Shown here: piece after piece, positions 34,564 through 42,292 of the stretch
Numbering within the stretch: position 1 is the stretch's first letter
How the letters are laid out: the number at the start of each line of letters is the position of its first letter
Source: Flavobacteriales bacterium
GTDB lineage: Bacteria; Bacteroidota; Bacteroidia; Flavobacteriales_C; GCA-002722245
DNA length: 48,477 bases
Reading direction: 5' to 3'
Assembly (NCBI GenBank): GCA_947444925.1
Contig: CANFBW010000023.1
Coordinates: forward strand, 1-48,477
Position numbers and translations under genes: made by a program
The notes under the pieces: generated by a model
What the model saw: the letters and a program-made list of their open reading frames with translations, nothing else
What the model was told of the DNA's origin: nothing
Databases searched by the model: none

Positions 34564-34603
34564 ACTTACGCTATCTATCAAAAACAATTATATCAACTTT
34601 AAG

Positions 34604-34621
34604 TTTGTGCGTACGCAAAAA
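34604..34621. promoter_or_regulatory. Operator-like palindrome upstream of the lectin gene
   Basis: TGCGTACGCA at 34608-34617 is a perfect 10-bp palindrome, extended by TTT/AAA arms after one mismatch. It shares the core GTACGnACA (read on the minus strand) with the kdgK site, matching 9 of 14 positions. It lies between exuT and the lectin gene. Confidence 0.4.
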
Positions 34622-34664
34622 ACTACAAATGGTTATGGTGCACTTTCGAAATGCTGTCAATATT

Positions 34665-35942
34665 TTATAACACTGTTCGCTCTAATTTTTTATTATATAA
34701 ATGAACAAGCAACAAAGCGGGCAAATATGCGCAGCTTGCAAATACGAATAAAGGCATAGGACCAAACTCCTGATACACAAAGCCTGTAGTTGCCGCTACA
34801 AGCATGCCAACTAAAGCCCCCATCATTGAACCAAAACCTACTACTGAAGCAACAGCCGACTTTGAAAAAGAATCAGAAACAGTTGTAAATAAATTGGCAC
34901 TCCACCCCTGATGAGCAGCTGTAGCTAATGCTATCAAAGCGATGGCAATATTTAAGTTCGAGGTCATTGAAGCAAAGAAAATAGGAGTTACCGCAACACC
35001 GCAAATCAACATTGTTAACTTGCGCGCCTTGTTGGTCGACCACCCTTTTTGCATCAGGCGCGACGAAAACCACCCACCAGCCACGCTTCCCACATCAGAC
35101 AATAAGTAGATCACAATCATTGGCAAAAACATCGCCTTTAAATCTACGTGGTGTTGCTCTTTAAAAAAAATAGGGAGCCATGTGAGATACAAATACCAAA
35201 CTGGATCAGTGAGCATTTTGCCGAACGCAAATGACCAAGTCTGCCTTAGTCCAACAATCTTCTTCCAAGGTGTTTTTGCCGTGCCTTCCTCCTCTTGATC
35301 ACTTTTGATATATGCTAATTCAGCAGGCGACACACCTGGATGCTCATCTGGTTTCTTGTATGTCAACAGCCAAAAAAAAAGCCATACAAAACCCAATGCA
35401 CCAGTGACAATAAAAGCACTTTGCCATCCATAATTCAACACTAAAAAAGGAACAAGTAAAGGCGCAATGATTGCGCCAATATTTGAACCTGCATTAAAAA
35501 CACCGGTAGCAAAAGAACGTTCTTTTTTTGGAAACCATTCCGCTATCGTCTTCACGCACGCCGGAAAATTTGCAGCCTCCCCAATGCCTAAAAAAACACG
35601 ACCAATACCGATACCCACTACGGATTTAGCCAAGGCGTGTCCAGCAGCTGCAACACTCCATAAAACGATGGCAAAACCAAATCCTTTTTTGCTTCCAAAC
35701 CTATCGAGTACAGTACCCATTACCATAAAACCCAATGCGTATGCCCCTTTAAAGGCCGCATCTAAATAACCAAAAATTTCTTTATTGAGCGAACCATCAG
35801 GATTGGCCAATCCAACTGCACGCAAAAAACCTTCATCTGTCACCACCAGCGACAACACCTGACGATCAATATAATTGATGCTTGTTGCAAAAAACAACAA
35901 AGCAACAATACGCCATCTGTACATACTTGTTTTTTCCTGCAT
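34665..35942 (-). CDS. exuT: Hexuronate MFS transporter (ExuT-like)
   Basis: A 425-aa major facilitator with 12 membrane segments of the anion:cation symporter (ExuT/GudP) type. MYRWRIVALLFFATSINYIDRQVLSLV is the typical start of TM1. The signature loop after TM2 (GTVLDRFGSKKGFG) and IGIGRVFLGIGEAANFPACVKTIAEWFPKKER in TM4/5 fit the hexuronate branch. It would import glucuronate or galacturonate with H+ across the cytoplasmic membrane. It is the last gene of the kdgK-eda-SDR-uxuA-uxaC-exuT operon, 5 bp after uxaC. Confidence 0.9.
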   Translation of the reverse strand: MQEKTSMYRWRIVALLFFATSINYIDRQVLSLVVTDEGFLRAVGLANPDGSLNKEIFGYLDAAFKGAYALGFMVMGTVLDRFGSKKGFGFAIVLWSVAAAGHALAKSVVGIGIGRVFLGIGEAANFPACVKTIAEWFPKKERSFATGVFNAGSNIGAIIAPLLVPFLVLNYGWQSAFIVTGALGFVWLFFWLLTYKKPDEHPGVSPAELAYIKSDQEEEGTAKTPWKKIVGLRQTWSFAFGKMLTDPVWYLYLTWLPIFFKEQHHVDLKAMFLPMIVIYLLSDVGSVAGGWFSSRLMQKGWSTNKARKLTMLICGVAVTPIFFASMTSNLNIAIALIALATAAHQGWSANLFTTVSDSFSKSAVASVVGFGSMMGALVGMLVAATTGFVYQEFGPMPLFVFASCAYLPALLLVHLYNKKLERTVL

Positions 35943-35947
35943 GCGCT

Positions 35948-37393
35948 TTATTGAATAGATTGTTTTATTGTTACTGAGTTTGCTATTTCTGGAAATTCAA
36001 AATACGACACAGCATTATTGTAACACACGTTTTCAACCATGTTGCCAAGCATAGCATAATCTTCAGGTATTTCGCCACTCAACACATCGGCTGCAATTTC
36101 TTGACATAGGATTCTGCGAAAATACTCGTGACGTGGATGCGACAAAAAACTTCTACTATCGGTGACCATCCCCACAAATTGGCTCAACAATGAAAAGTTC
36201 GACAATACATTCAACTGCTGAACAATGCCTTCTTTTTGATCTAAAAACCACCATGCGGCACCGTATTGCATTTTTCCTTTTTGTCCGCCATCATTGAAAT
36301 TAGCGATCATTGACGCCATCATTTCACTGTCTTTGGGATTCAAATTGTAAAAAATACTTTTCGTCAATGAACGACACATACTCAGCTTGTCTAAAAATCG
36401 CTGCATGGGCGCACAGTGGTCTCCTGCCCCAATAGAATCGTAACCCGCATCAACACCTTGAGCAGCAAGCATGACTGAATTGTTGTTTCTAATGGCGCCA
36501 ACATGAAATTGTTGCACCCACCCTTTTGCATTATTCATCACAGCAAGCTCAAACAAAACACAGGACTTGAATTGTGCAATTTCTGTCGTTGTCAGGGGAA
36601 GTGCAGCCATTCCTTTTTGAAAAATATCTTCCACTTCTTGGTCTGTATAAACACTTGCATAAAAAGTTTCTATGCCGTGATCCGATAAACGACAACCATT
36701 GTTGTGAAAAAAATCGTGGCGTTTTTTCAATGCTGCTACAAAATCAAAAAAAACTAAAATCGATTGTCCATTGAGCAACTCCAATTGCCGCACCCAACTC
36801 ACAAACTGTTCACCACATTCAATATTCATCGCCTTGTCGGGACGAAAAGTGGGATACACTTTAATCTCAAACTCCTCTTTCCTAAGCTGTTCATGATACT
36901 GCAAATGATCCAGCGGATCATCAGTGGTACACAACACTTTTACACGCATTTTTTTAAGGAGGCCTCGCACCGAAAACTCTTTTTGCTGAAGTAAACGTGA
37001 AGCTTCATTGTATACTTCCTCAGCTGTTTCTGGACACAACAAAGTATTGATTCCGAAATACTTTTTGAGTTCTAAATGTGACCATACATAAAGCGGGTTG
37101 CGCAAAGTAAAGGGTATTGTTTCTGCATATTTGAGAAATTTATCAAAGTCATTAGCAGTTCCAGTGATGTATTTTTCGTGCACACCACATGCCCGCATAG
37201 CCCTCCACTTATAATGATCACCCGCAAGCCAAGCTTCCGTTAAATTAGCGAATTGTTTGTCCTCGGCAATGTCACGCACCGACAAATGACAGTGGTAATC
37301 CACAATAGGCATAATTTCCGCGTGTTCGTGGTACAACTTTTTCGCTACAGTACTTTGCAATAAAAAATCGGCATTTAGAAAATTGTTTTCCAT
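35948..37393 (-). CDS. uxaC: Glucuronate (uronate) isomerase
   Basis: A 481-aa UxaC of the amidohydrolase superfamily, which isomerises D-glucuronate to D-fructuronate (and D-galacturonate to D-tagaturonate) in the cytosol. The family start (NADFLLQSTVAKKLYHEHAE) is followed by the metal-site IVDYHCHLS motif. LCTTDDPLDHLQYH, FHVGAIRNNNS, the GAGDHCAPMQRFLD region and RSFLSHPRHEYFRRILC are typical blocks. It is full length against the usual 465-475 residues. It is the fifth gene of the uronate operon, with a 5-bp gap to each neighbour. First step of the pathway. Confidence 0.96.
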   Translation of the reverse strand: MENNFLNADFLLQSTVAKKLYHEHAEIMPIVDYHCHLSVRDIAEDKQFANLTEAWLAGDHYKWRAMRACGVHEKYITGTANDFDKFLKYAETIPFTLRNPLYVWSHLELKKYFGINTLLCPETAEEVYNEASRLLQQKEFSVRGLLKKMRVKVLCTTDDPLDHLQYHEQLRKEEFEIKVYPTFRPDKAMNIECGEQFVSWVRQLELLNGQSILVFFDFVAALKKRHDFFHNNGCRLSDHGIETFYASVYTDQEVEDIFQKGMAALPLTTTEIAQFKSCVLFELAVMNNAKGWVQQFHVGAIRNNNSVMLAAQGVDAGYDSIGAGDHCAPMQRFLDKLSMCRSLTKSIFYNLNPKDSEMMASMIANFNDGGQKGKMQYGAAWWFLDQKEGIVQQLNVLSNFSLLSQFVGMVTDSRSFLSHPRHEYFRRILCQEIAADVLSGEIPEDYAMLGNMVENVCYNNAVSYFEFPEIANSVTIKQSIQ

Positions 37394-37398
37394 AGTAT

Positions 37399-38595
37399 TT
37401 ATTTTTTTTGCTGCGCAAAACTGCGGGCAATCCCCATTTCTAAACCACGCAATTCAGCCAAACCTTTTAGGCGGCCAATAGCAGAATATCCAGGATTGGT
37501 ATTTTTATTTAAATCGTCTAAAATTTGGTGACCATGATCGGGACGCATGGGAATATGCACATCACTTCTTCCTTGAGAAATACGCAACTCTTGTTGTTTC
37601 TTAATCGCCAAAAGTACTTCAAACATATCCACATCACCCTCAAGGTGATTCGCTTCATAAAAGCTGCCGTCAGCTTCGCGCTGCGTGCTTCTCAAATGAA
37701 CAAAGTGCATGCGCGCGCCGTGGCGGCTTATCATTCCTGCCAAATCATTGTCGGCGCGAACACCAAAAGAACCCGTACACATCGTGAATCCGTTGCTGAG
37801 CGAATCAATTGCATCAAGCACAAAAATTAAATCTTTTTCAGTACTAACAATGCGTGGCAAACCAAGAATCGGAAATGGAGGATCATCTGGATGTATGGCC
37901 ATCTTCACCCCATTCTCTTCAGCAACCGGAATGATGGCATTTAAAAAATTGGCAAGGTTTTCACGCAAGGCCGCAGCATCAATTGCGCTGTACTCATTTA
38001 GTTTATTTTGCAGATCCTGCAATGTATAAGACTCTTCTGATCCTGGCAATCCAGCCGCAATATTGTTTTGCAGCACAGTCTTTTCATCAGCACTAAGCAT
38101 GCTTAAATATGTGCGCGCTTGAATCAGCAGTTCGGGCGTATAGTCGCGTTCTGCAAAAGGTCTCTTAAGCAAGAAAACATCAAACGCAGCAAAGGCAACA
38201 CGATCAAAACGCAGGGCTTTACTTCCGTCTTTCAAAGCAAAGGAAAGATCGGTACGCGACCAATCCAACACGGGCATGAAATTATAGCACACAACAGTAA
38301 TACCACATTGCGCTAGATTCCGAATGGAATTTTTGTAATTTTCAATGTAACGCAAATACGCTCCCTTTCTTTTTTTGATGTCTTCGTGCACCGGCACACT
38401 TTCTACTACCGACCAGAGAAGACCTGCTGCTTCAATGGTATTTTTTCTAATTAATATTTCTTGTGCCGACCACTCTTCTCCGTTAGCAATGTGGTGCAAG
38501 GCACTAACAATGCCGCTAGCTCCTGCTTGCGCAATATCTCTGAGCGACACGCTGTCGTGCGGTCCGAACCACCTCCATGTTTGTTCCATTCCCAT
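37399..38595 (-). CDS. uxuA: Mannonate dehydratase
   Basis: A 398-aa UxuA that dehydrates D-mannonate to 2-keto-3-deoxy-D-gluconate (KDG). The start at 38595 ([20 protein letters not shown]) matches the family's N-terminus and leaves a 10-bp gap to the SDR gene. Conserved TIM-barrel metal-site blocks are visible: [72 protein letters not shown] and [14 protein letters not shown]. The last includes the catalytic Arg/His/Asp region. Third step of glucuronate catabolism, after the isomerase and the SDR reductase. Confidence 0.96.
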   Translation of the reverse strand: MGMEQTWRWFGPHDSVSLRDIAQAGASGIVSALHHIANGEEWSAQEILIRKNTIEAAGLLWSVVESVPVHEDIKKRKGAYLRYIENYKNSIRNLAQCGITVVCYNFMPVLDWSRTDLSFALKDGSKALRFDRVAFAAFDVFLLKRPFAERDYTPELLIQARTYLSMLSADEKTVLQNNIAAGLPGSEESYTLQDLQNKLNEYSAIDAAALRENLANFLNAIIPVAEENGVKMAIHPDDPPFPILGLPRIVSTEKDLIFVLDAIDSLSNGFTMCTGSFGVRADNDLAGMISRHGARMHFVHLRSTQREADGSFYEANHLEGDVDMFEVLLAIKKQQELRISQGRSDVHIPMRPDHGHQILDDLNKNTNPGYSAIGRLKGLAELRGLEMGIARSFAQQKK

Positions 38596-38605
38596 ATTTA
38601 CATTT

Positions 38606-39418
38606 TTACACTCCACTATAAGCCGTAAATCCGCCATCTACATATACAACAGTACCCGTCACAAATCGCGCGGCATCACTGCACAAAAACAACAACGCAC
38701 CATCAAGATCGTTCGGATTCCCAAAGCGTTTCATTGGGGTGTGCGCAATAATTTGGTAACCTCTATCGCTTAGAGATCCGTCAGTATTGGTAAGCAAAGA
38801 CCGATTTTGTTCTCCTAAAAAAAAACCAGGAGCGATGGCATTTACGCGCAAACCTTCACCATATTTCATTGCCAACTCTACTGCCATATATCGCGTAAAA
38901 TTATCTACTGCCGCTTTTGACGCTGCATAACCAACTACTCTTGTGAGTGGCAAGTGAGCAGCCACAGAAGACAAGTTTACAATGACGCCACTTTTTTGCT
39001 GCACCATCGCCTCCGCAAAAACCTGCGTTGGAAGCACAGTGCCCATCAAATTCAAATCAAGCACCTTGCGAAAATCTTCTGTTTTCAAGTCGAAAAAACT
39101 TTGACCTACACCTATCGTTGCACCGGCTAAATTTCCGCCGGCAGCGTTGATCAAAACATCTATTTTATGGTAGTGCCGAAGCACTTCTTCCTTTGCTAAC
39201 TCCAAGGCTTTTCTATCAAGCACATCAGCACACAAAGCCAAGGCCTCAGCGCCTTGCGCCTGTATTTCAGCAACGAGCTCCTGCACTTGCTCCATCCGTC
39301 TACCCAACACCGCAACTTTTGCCCCAGCATGAACCAGTGTTTTCACCATGTGTTGTCCCAATGCACCAGTTCCACCAGTTACAATTGCTACTTTCCCTTT
39401 TAAACTAAATAAATTCAT
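38606..39418 (-). CDS. SDR-type D-mannonate oxidoreductase (fructuronate reductase)
   Basis: A 270-aa short-chain dehydrogenase. The NAD(P) motif is [12 protein letters not shown] near residues 14-25. The catalytic Ser is in [11 protein letters not shown] and Tyr-x3-Lys in [12 protein letters not shown]. The family alone does not fix the substrate. The operon supplies every other enzyme of the glucuronate route except fructuronate-to-mannonate reduction, and SDR enzymes replace the classical UxuB in many Bacteroidota, so this role is the best inference. Its start overlaps the eda stop by four bases (ATGA), implying translational coupling. Confidence 0.85.
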   Translation of the reverse strand: MNLFSLKGKVAIVTGGTGALGQHMVKTLVHAGAKVAVLGRRMEQVQELVAEIQAQGAEALALCADVLDRKALELAKEEVLRHYHKIDVLINAAGGNLAGATIGVGQSFFDLKTEDFRKVLDLNLMGTVLPTQVFAEAMVQQKSGVIVNLSSVAAHLPLTRVVGYAASKAAVDNFTRYMAVELAMKYGEGLRVNAIAPGFFLGEQNRSLLTNTDGSLSDRGYQIIAHTPMKRFGNPNDLDGALLFLCSDAARFVTGTVVYVDGGFTAYSGV

Positions 39419-40077
39419 TGCGATTGAAGTTGATGTATCATTGAAAAAACTTTTTTTACTTCTTCCGTGAGAATGTCAAATCGTTTGTCATCAATTGTTT
39501 CTTTTTTGAGCAGCTGTGCTCCCATGCCCACACAAACAACACCCGCCTGAAACCACGCGGTTAAATTTTCTTGCAATGGCAGCACTCCACCTGTTGGCAT
39601 TAGTTTCAACTTAGGCATCGGGCCGCGCACAGCAGAAACAAACTCGGGCCCAAGCACCGAACCTGGAAACAACTTAATCAATTCAGCACCCCACTCTTCT
39701 GCTTGGGCAATTTCTGTTAAGGTCATGCACCCGGGTATGGCGTATACATTTTTGAGCTGACAGCGTCGCAGTATTTTTTCATTTAAAAAGGGAGAAACGA
39801 TAAAGTCGGCTTGCGCATAAGTAAATGATTCCACATCACTTAAACTCAAAATTGATCCTGCTCCTAGTAGCATATCGGGATAAGTAGCCGCTACAATTTT
39901 TTTCAATTCAACAAAAACCGCTAGCGCATTTTCACCGCGATTGGTGTACTCAAAAGCACGCCCCCCTCCGTCGTAACAAGCTTTGATTACCGCTATGCAA
40001 ACATCTACATCACCATGGTAAAACACAGGAATCATTTGACTGGCAAGCAAGCGCCTTGAAACATCTTTTACATCCAT
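39415..40077 (-). CDS. eda: 2-keto-3-deoxy-6-phosphogluconate aldolase
   Basis: A 220-aa class I aldolase that cleaves KDPG to pyruvate and glyceraldehyde-3-phosphate, the last step of the pathway. Glu43 in RAFEYTNRG is the general acid/base and Lys135 in AELIKLFPGS is the Schiff-base lysine, close to E45/K133 of E. coli Eda. The phosphate-binding MPTGGV motif is present near residue 180. Second gene of the operon, 5 bp after kdgK and overlapping the SDR gene by four bases. Confidence 0.95.
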   Translation of the reverse strand: MDVKDVSRRLLASQMIPVFYHGDVDVCIAVIKACYDGGGRAFEYTNRGENALAVFVELKKIVAATYPDMLLGAGSILSLSDVESFTYAQADFIVSPFLNEKILRRCQLKNVYAIPGCMTLTEIAQAEEWGAELIKLFPGSVLGPEFVSAVRGPMPKLKLMPTGGVLPLQENLTAWFQAGVVCVGMGAQLLKKETIDDKRFDILTEEVKKVFSMIHQLQSQ

Positions 40078-40082
40078 CGTAT

Positions 40083-41090
40083 TTATCTTAAAATTCTACC
40101 TCCGTTATCTCCCTTCATTACATTTAATACTTCGCTGAGAGATGCCAAATTAACATCTCCTGGTATAGTGTGTTTGAGACTTGCTGCCGCAGTTGCAAAA
40201 TCAACGGTTCGTTGTGCGTCTTCAGAATGCTGTAACAATCCATAAACAATCCCTGCCATGTATGCATCTCCAGCACCAACTCTATCCACAATATTTGTGA
40301 GCGCGTATTGCTTCGAAGTATACAAACATTCATTTTGCCAAAGTACTCCTTGCCACAAATAACCACTTGCTGTTGCTTCATTTCTTACGGTGCTAGCGAT
40401 AGACTTCAACTTAGGAAAACGGATTTTCCATTTTTTAAAAACACTTTTTAAATCTTCATCTTTTTCCACAGGAATTCCCAACATCAGTTCAGAATCGTCT
40501 TTTCCACCCAACACCACATCACAATAGGCCAACAAATGCGGCATCACTTCGCTCGGTCGCTTTCCGTACTTCCATAAATTTGCCCGAAAATTACAATCCG
40601 CAGACACCAAAATCCCCATATCCGACGCCACTTTCAAGGCCTCTTCACAAACAGCTGCAAGAGAATAACTCAGTGCTGGTGTAATGCCGCTCCAATGAAA
40701 ATGATGAGCGTCCTTTAAAATGGCTTTCCAATTGATCATGCCAGGTTTCAACTCCGAAAACGAAGAATGAGCCCTATCGTAAATTACTTTCGACGCCCTT
40801 AGTAAAGCACCTTTTTCTAAATAATACAAACCCATTCGTGACCCACCAAATAATGTCGCCTCAGTATCCACGCCATGCTGATGCAGAAAAGACAAAGCGC
40901 TTTCAGCGATTTCATTGTCAGGCAATCTTGTAACAAAAGAAGCGTCAACGCCAAACTTGCGCAGCGACAAGGCCACATTGGCTTCCGATCCTCCATAGTG
41001 CACTTCAAAAGAAGTGCTTTGAATAAACCGCCTATGATCAGGCGCATTCAAACGCACAAGCAACTCTCCAAATGTGATTGTTTTTTTCAT
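40083..41090 (-). CDS. kdgK: 2-keto-3-deoxygluconate kinase
   Basis: A 335-aa PfkB/ribokinase-family kinase that phosphorylates KDG to KDPG. The N-terminal GELLVRLNAP and VHYGGSEANVALSLRKFG (substrate-lid GG) motifs and the C-terminal DRVGAGDAYMAGIVYG with catalytic Asp275 are clear. KDG as substrate is supported by the operon, which makes KDG through UxuA and cleaves KDPG through Eda. It is the first gene of the six-gene operon. Its promoter has an exact TACATTTG -7 box and an operator-like site just downstream of the expected transcription start. Confidence 0.93.
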   Translation of the reverse strand: MKKTITFGELLVRLNAPDHRRFIQSTSFEVHYGGSEANVALSLRKFGVDASFVTRLPDNEIAESALSFLHQHGVDTEATLFGGSRMGLYYLEKGALLRASKVIYDRAHSSFSELKPGMINWKAILKDAHHFHWSGITPALSYSLAAVCEEALKVASDMGILVSADCNFRANLWKYGKRPSEVMPHLLAYCDVVLGGKDDSELMLGIPVEKDEDLKSVFKKWKIRFPKLKSIASTVRNEATASGYLWQGVLWQNECLYTSKQYALTNIVDRVGAGDAYMAGIVYGLLQHSEDAQRTVDFATAAASLKHTIPGDVNLASLSEVLNVMKGDNGGRILR

Positions 41091-41102
41091 AAAACTTCAT
41101 AC

Positions 41103-41116
41103 CGTGTTCGTACACG
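41103..41116. promoter_or_regulatory. LacI-type operator upstream of kdgK
   Basis: CGTGTTCGTACACG (read CGTGTACGAACACG on the minus strand) is an inverted repeat with 6 of 7 pairs and a central CpG, as in LacI-family operators. It covers roughly +5 to +18 of the predicted kdgK transcript, where a repressor would block transcription, and it lies in the divergent gap shared with the regulator gene. Confidence 0.65.
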
Positions 41117-41125
41117 ACATATTAT

Positions 41126-41161
41126 CAAATGTATCACATTTTTTTTCTAATTTTACAAAAA
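41126..41161 (-). promoter_or_regulatory. kdgK operon promoter
   Basis: On the minus strand TACATTTG (41126-41133) matches TAnnTTTG exactly. A TTTTTG -33 element is at 41156-41161, 22 bp away. Confidence 0.7.
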
Positions 41162-41198
41162 GACAATATTTTTTAATCAACAACCAAAGCATTTCACC

Positions 41199-42224
41199 AT
41201 CGCAACAATTAAAGAAATAGCAAAAAAAGCAGGCGTATCAATAGGAACCATTGATCGAATATTGCATCAGCGCGGCCAGGTTTCGCAAGAAAATATTGAC
41301 AAGGTCAACAAAATCATAAAGGAATTGGGGTACAAACCCAATGTGTATGCGCGCAATTTAGCACTCAACAAAACTTTCACTTTTGCCGTATTGCTTCCAC
41401 AACCGAAAGACTTAGAATATTTCAAAGCGACTGTACTCGGCATTGAAAAGGCAGAAGAAGAACTCCATAGTTTTGGCGTAAAAGTGCAGTACTATTTTCA
41501 CAACTACAGCAATTCCTCTTTCAAAACGCAGGCTGCCAAAATCATGAAAGACAATGTTTCTGCTGTTGTTTTCGCCCCTTTGTCAGAAGGCTCAGCGAAT
41601 GAATTCACAAGCACTTGTGACAAAAGTAAATTGCCTTATGTACTGATCGACTCTAACATCAGCGAACAAAAAGCACTAACCTATATTGGTCAGGATGCCT
41701 TTCAAAGTGGCTATCTTGCTGCAAAACTTTGCGACAACAAAAGTACTGGCAAAAATATACTCATTGTTAAAATCGCAGAAGAACTCGAAAGCAACAGCGT
41801 TTTAGAACAAAGAATAAAAGGGTTTCGCGCCTATTTTAGCGACAAAAATCCTGACGTATCTATAATAGAAACAAACATTCAAAATACAACAACACAACAA
41901 CTCAGCAAGCACATCAACACAAATACTCTCCCTACTGTTCGCGCAGTTTTTGTACCTAACTCACGTGCACACATTGTTGCAAGCCACCTGCAAAAGAACC
42001 ATCTAAAAGTACCTTTGGTAGGTTATGACTTGATTCAAAAAAACATTTCTTTTTTGAAAAGTGAATACATTGATTTTCTTATCAACCAAAAACCAACAGA
42101 GCAAGGTTACAAAGCTGTAAAATCATTGTACCAAGCATTGGCACTGAAGGAAGATATTTCACCATTACTTCTTATGCCACTTGAAATAGTCGTGAAAGAA
42201 AATGTTGATTTCAGCCATTCTTAA
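41199..42224 (+). CDS. LacI-family transcriptional regulator of the uronate operon
   Basis: A LacI/GalR-type regulator of about 341 aa. The N-terminal helix-turn-helix (ATIKEIAKKAGVSIGTIDRI, then hinge QVSQENIDKVNKIIKELGYKPN) leads to a periplasmic-binding-protein-like effector domain (about 60-330). The HTH frame is open from 41151, but no ATG, GTG or TTG precedes it. The first TTG (41262) lies inside the HTH. The codon ATC at 41199 would give (M)ATIKEIAKKAG, the usual LacI-family start, and the usual length. So the start is either a rare ATC or a mutated ATG. It is divergent from kdgK, and uronate or KDG sensing is inferred from position. TAATTTTA at 41148-41155 is a possible -7 box. Confidence 0.8.
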   Translation: MATIKEIAKKAGVSIGTIDRILHQRGQVSQENIDKVNKIIKELGYKPNVYARNLALNKTFTFAVLLPQPKDLEYFKATVLGIEKAEEELHSFGVKVQYYFHNYSNSSFKTQAAKIMKDNVSAVVFAPLSEGSANEFTSTCDKSKLPYVLIDSNISEQKALTYIGQDAFQSGYLAAKLCDNKSTGKNILIVKIAEELESNSVLEQRIKGFRAYFSDKNPDVSIIETNIQNTTTQQLSKHINTNTLPTVRAVFVPNSRAHIVASHLQKNHLKVPLVGYDLIQKNISFLKSEYIDFLINQKPTEQGYKAVKSLYQALALKEDISPLLLMPLEIVVKENVDFSHS

Positions 42225-42235
42225 AAACGCAAAAT

Positions 42236-42277
42236 AAAAATGCTGGAGTGATTTTTACATCAGCTCCAGCACTTTTT
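42236..42277. terminator. Bidirectional Rho-independent terminator
   Basis: TGCTGGAG (42241-42248) pairs with CTCCAGCA (42264-42271). The stem extends inward through TGAT/ATCA with one bulge, with A-rich sequence before and CTTTTT after. It separates the convergent regulator and GH-A glycosidase genes. Confidence 0.85.
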
Positions 42278-42292
42278 CACACATCGCTCTGT

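Noticed and set aside
31176-41090. An alginate or pectin utilisation locus
   Set aside because: KDG kinase and KDPG aldolase are shared with those pathways, but no polysaccharide lyase, KdgF, DEH reductase or tagaturonate branch genes are present. UxaC, UxuA and the GH2 point to glucuronate.
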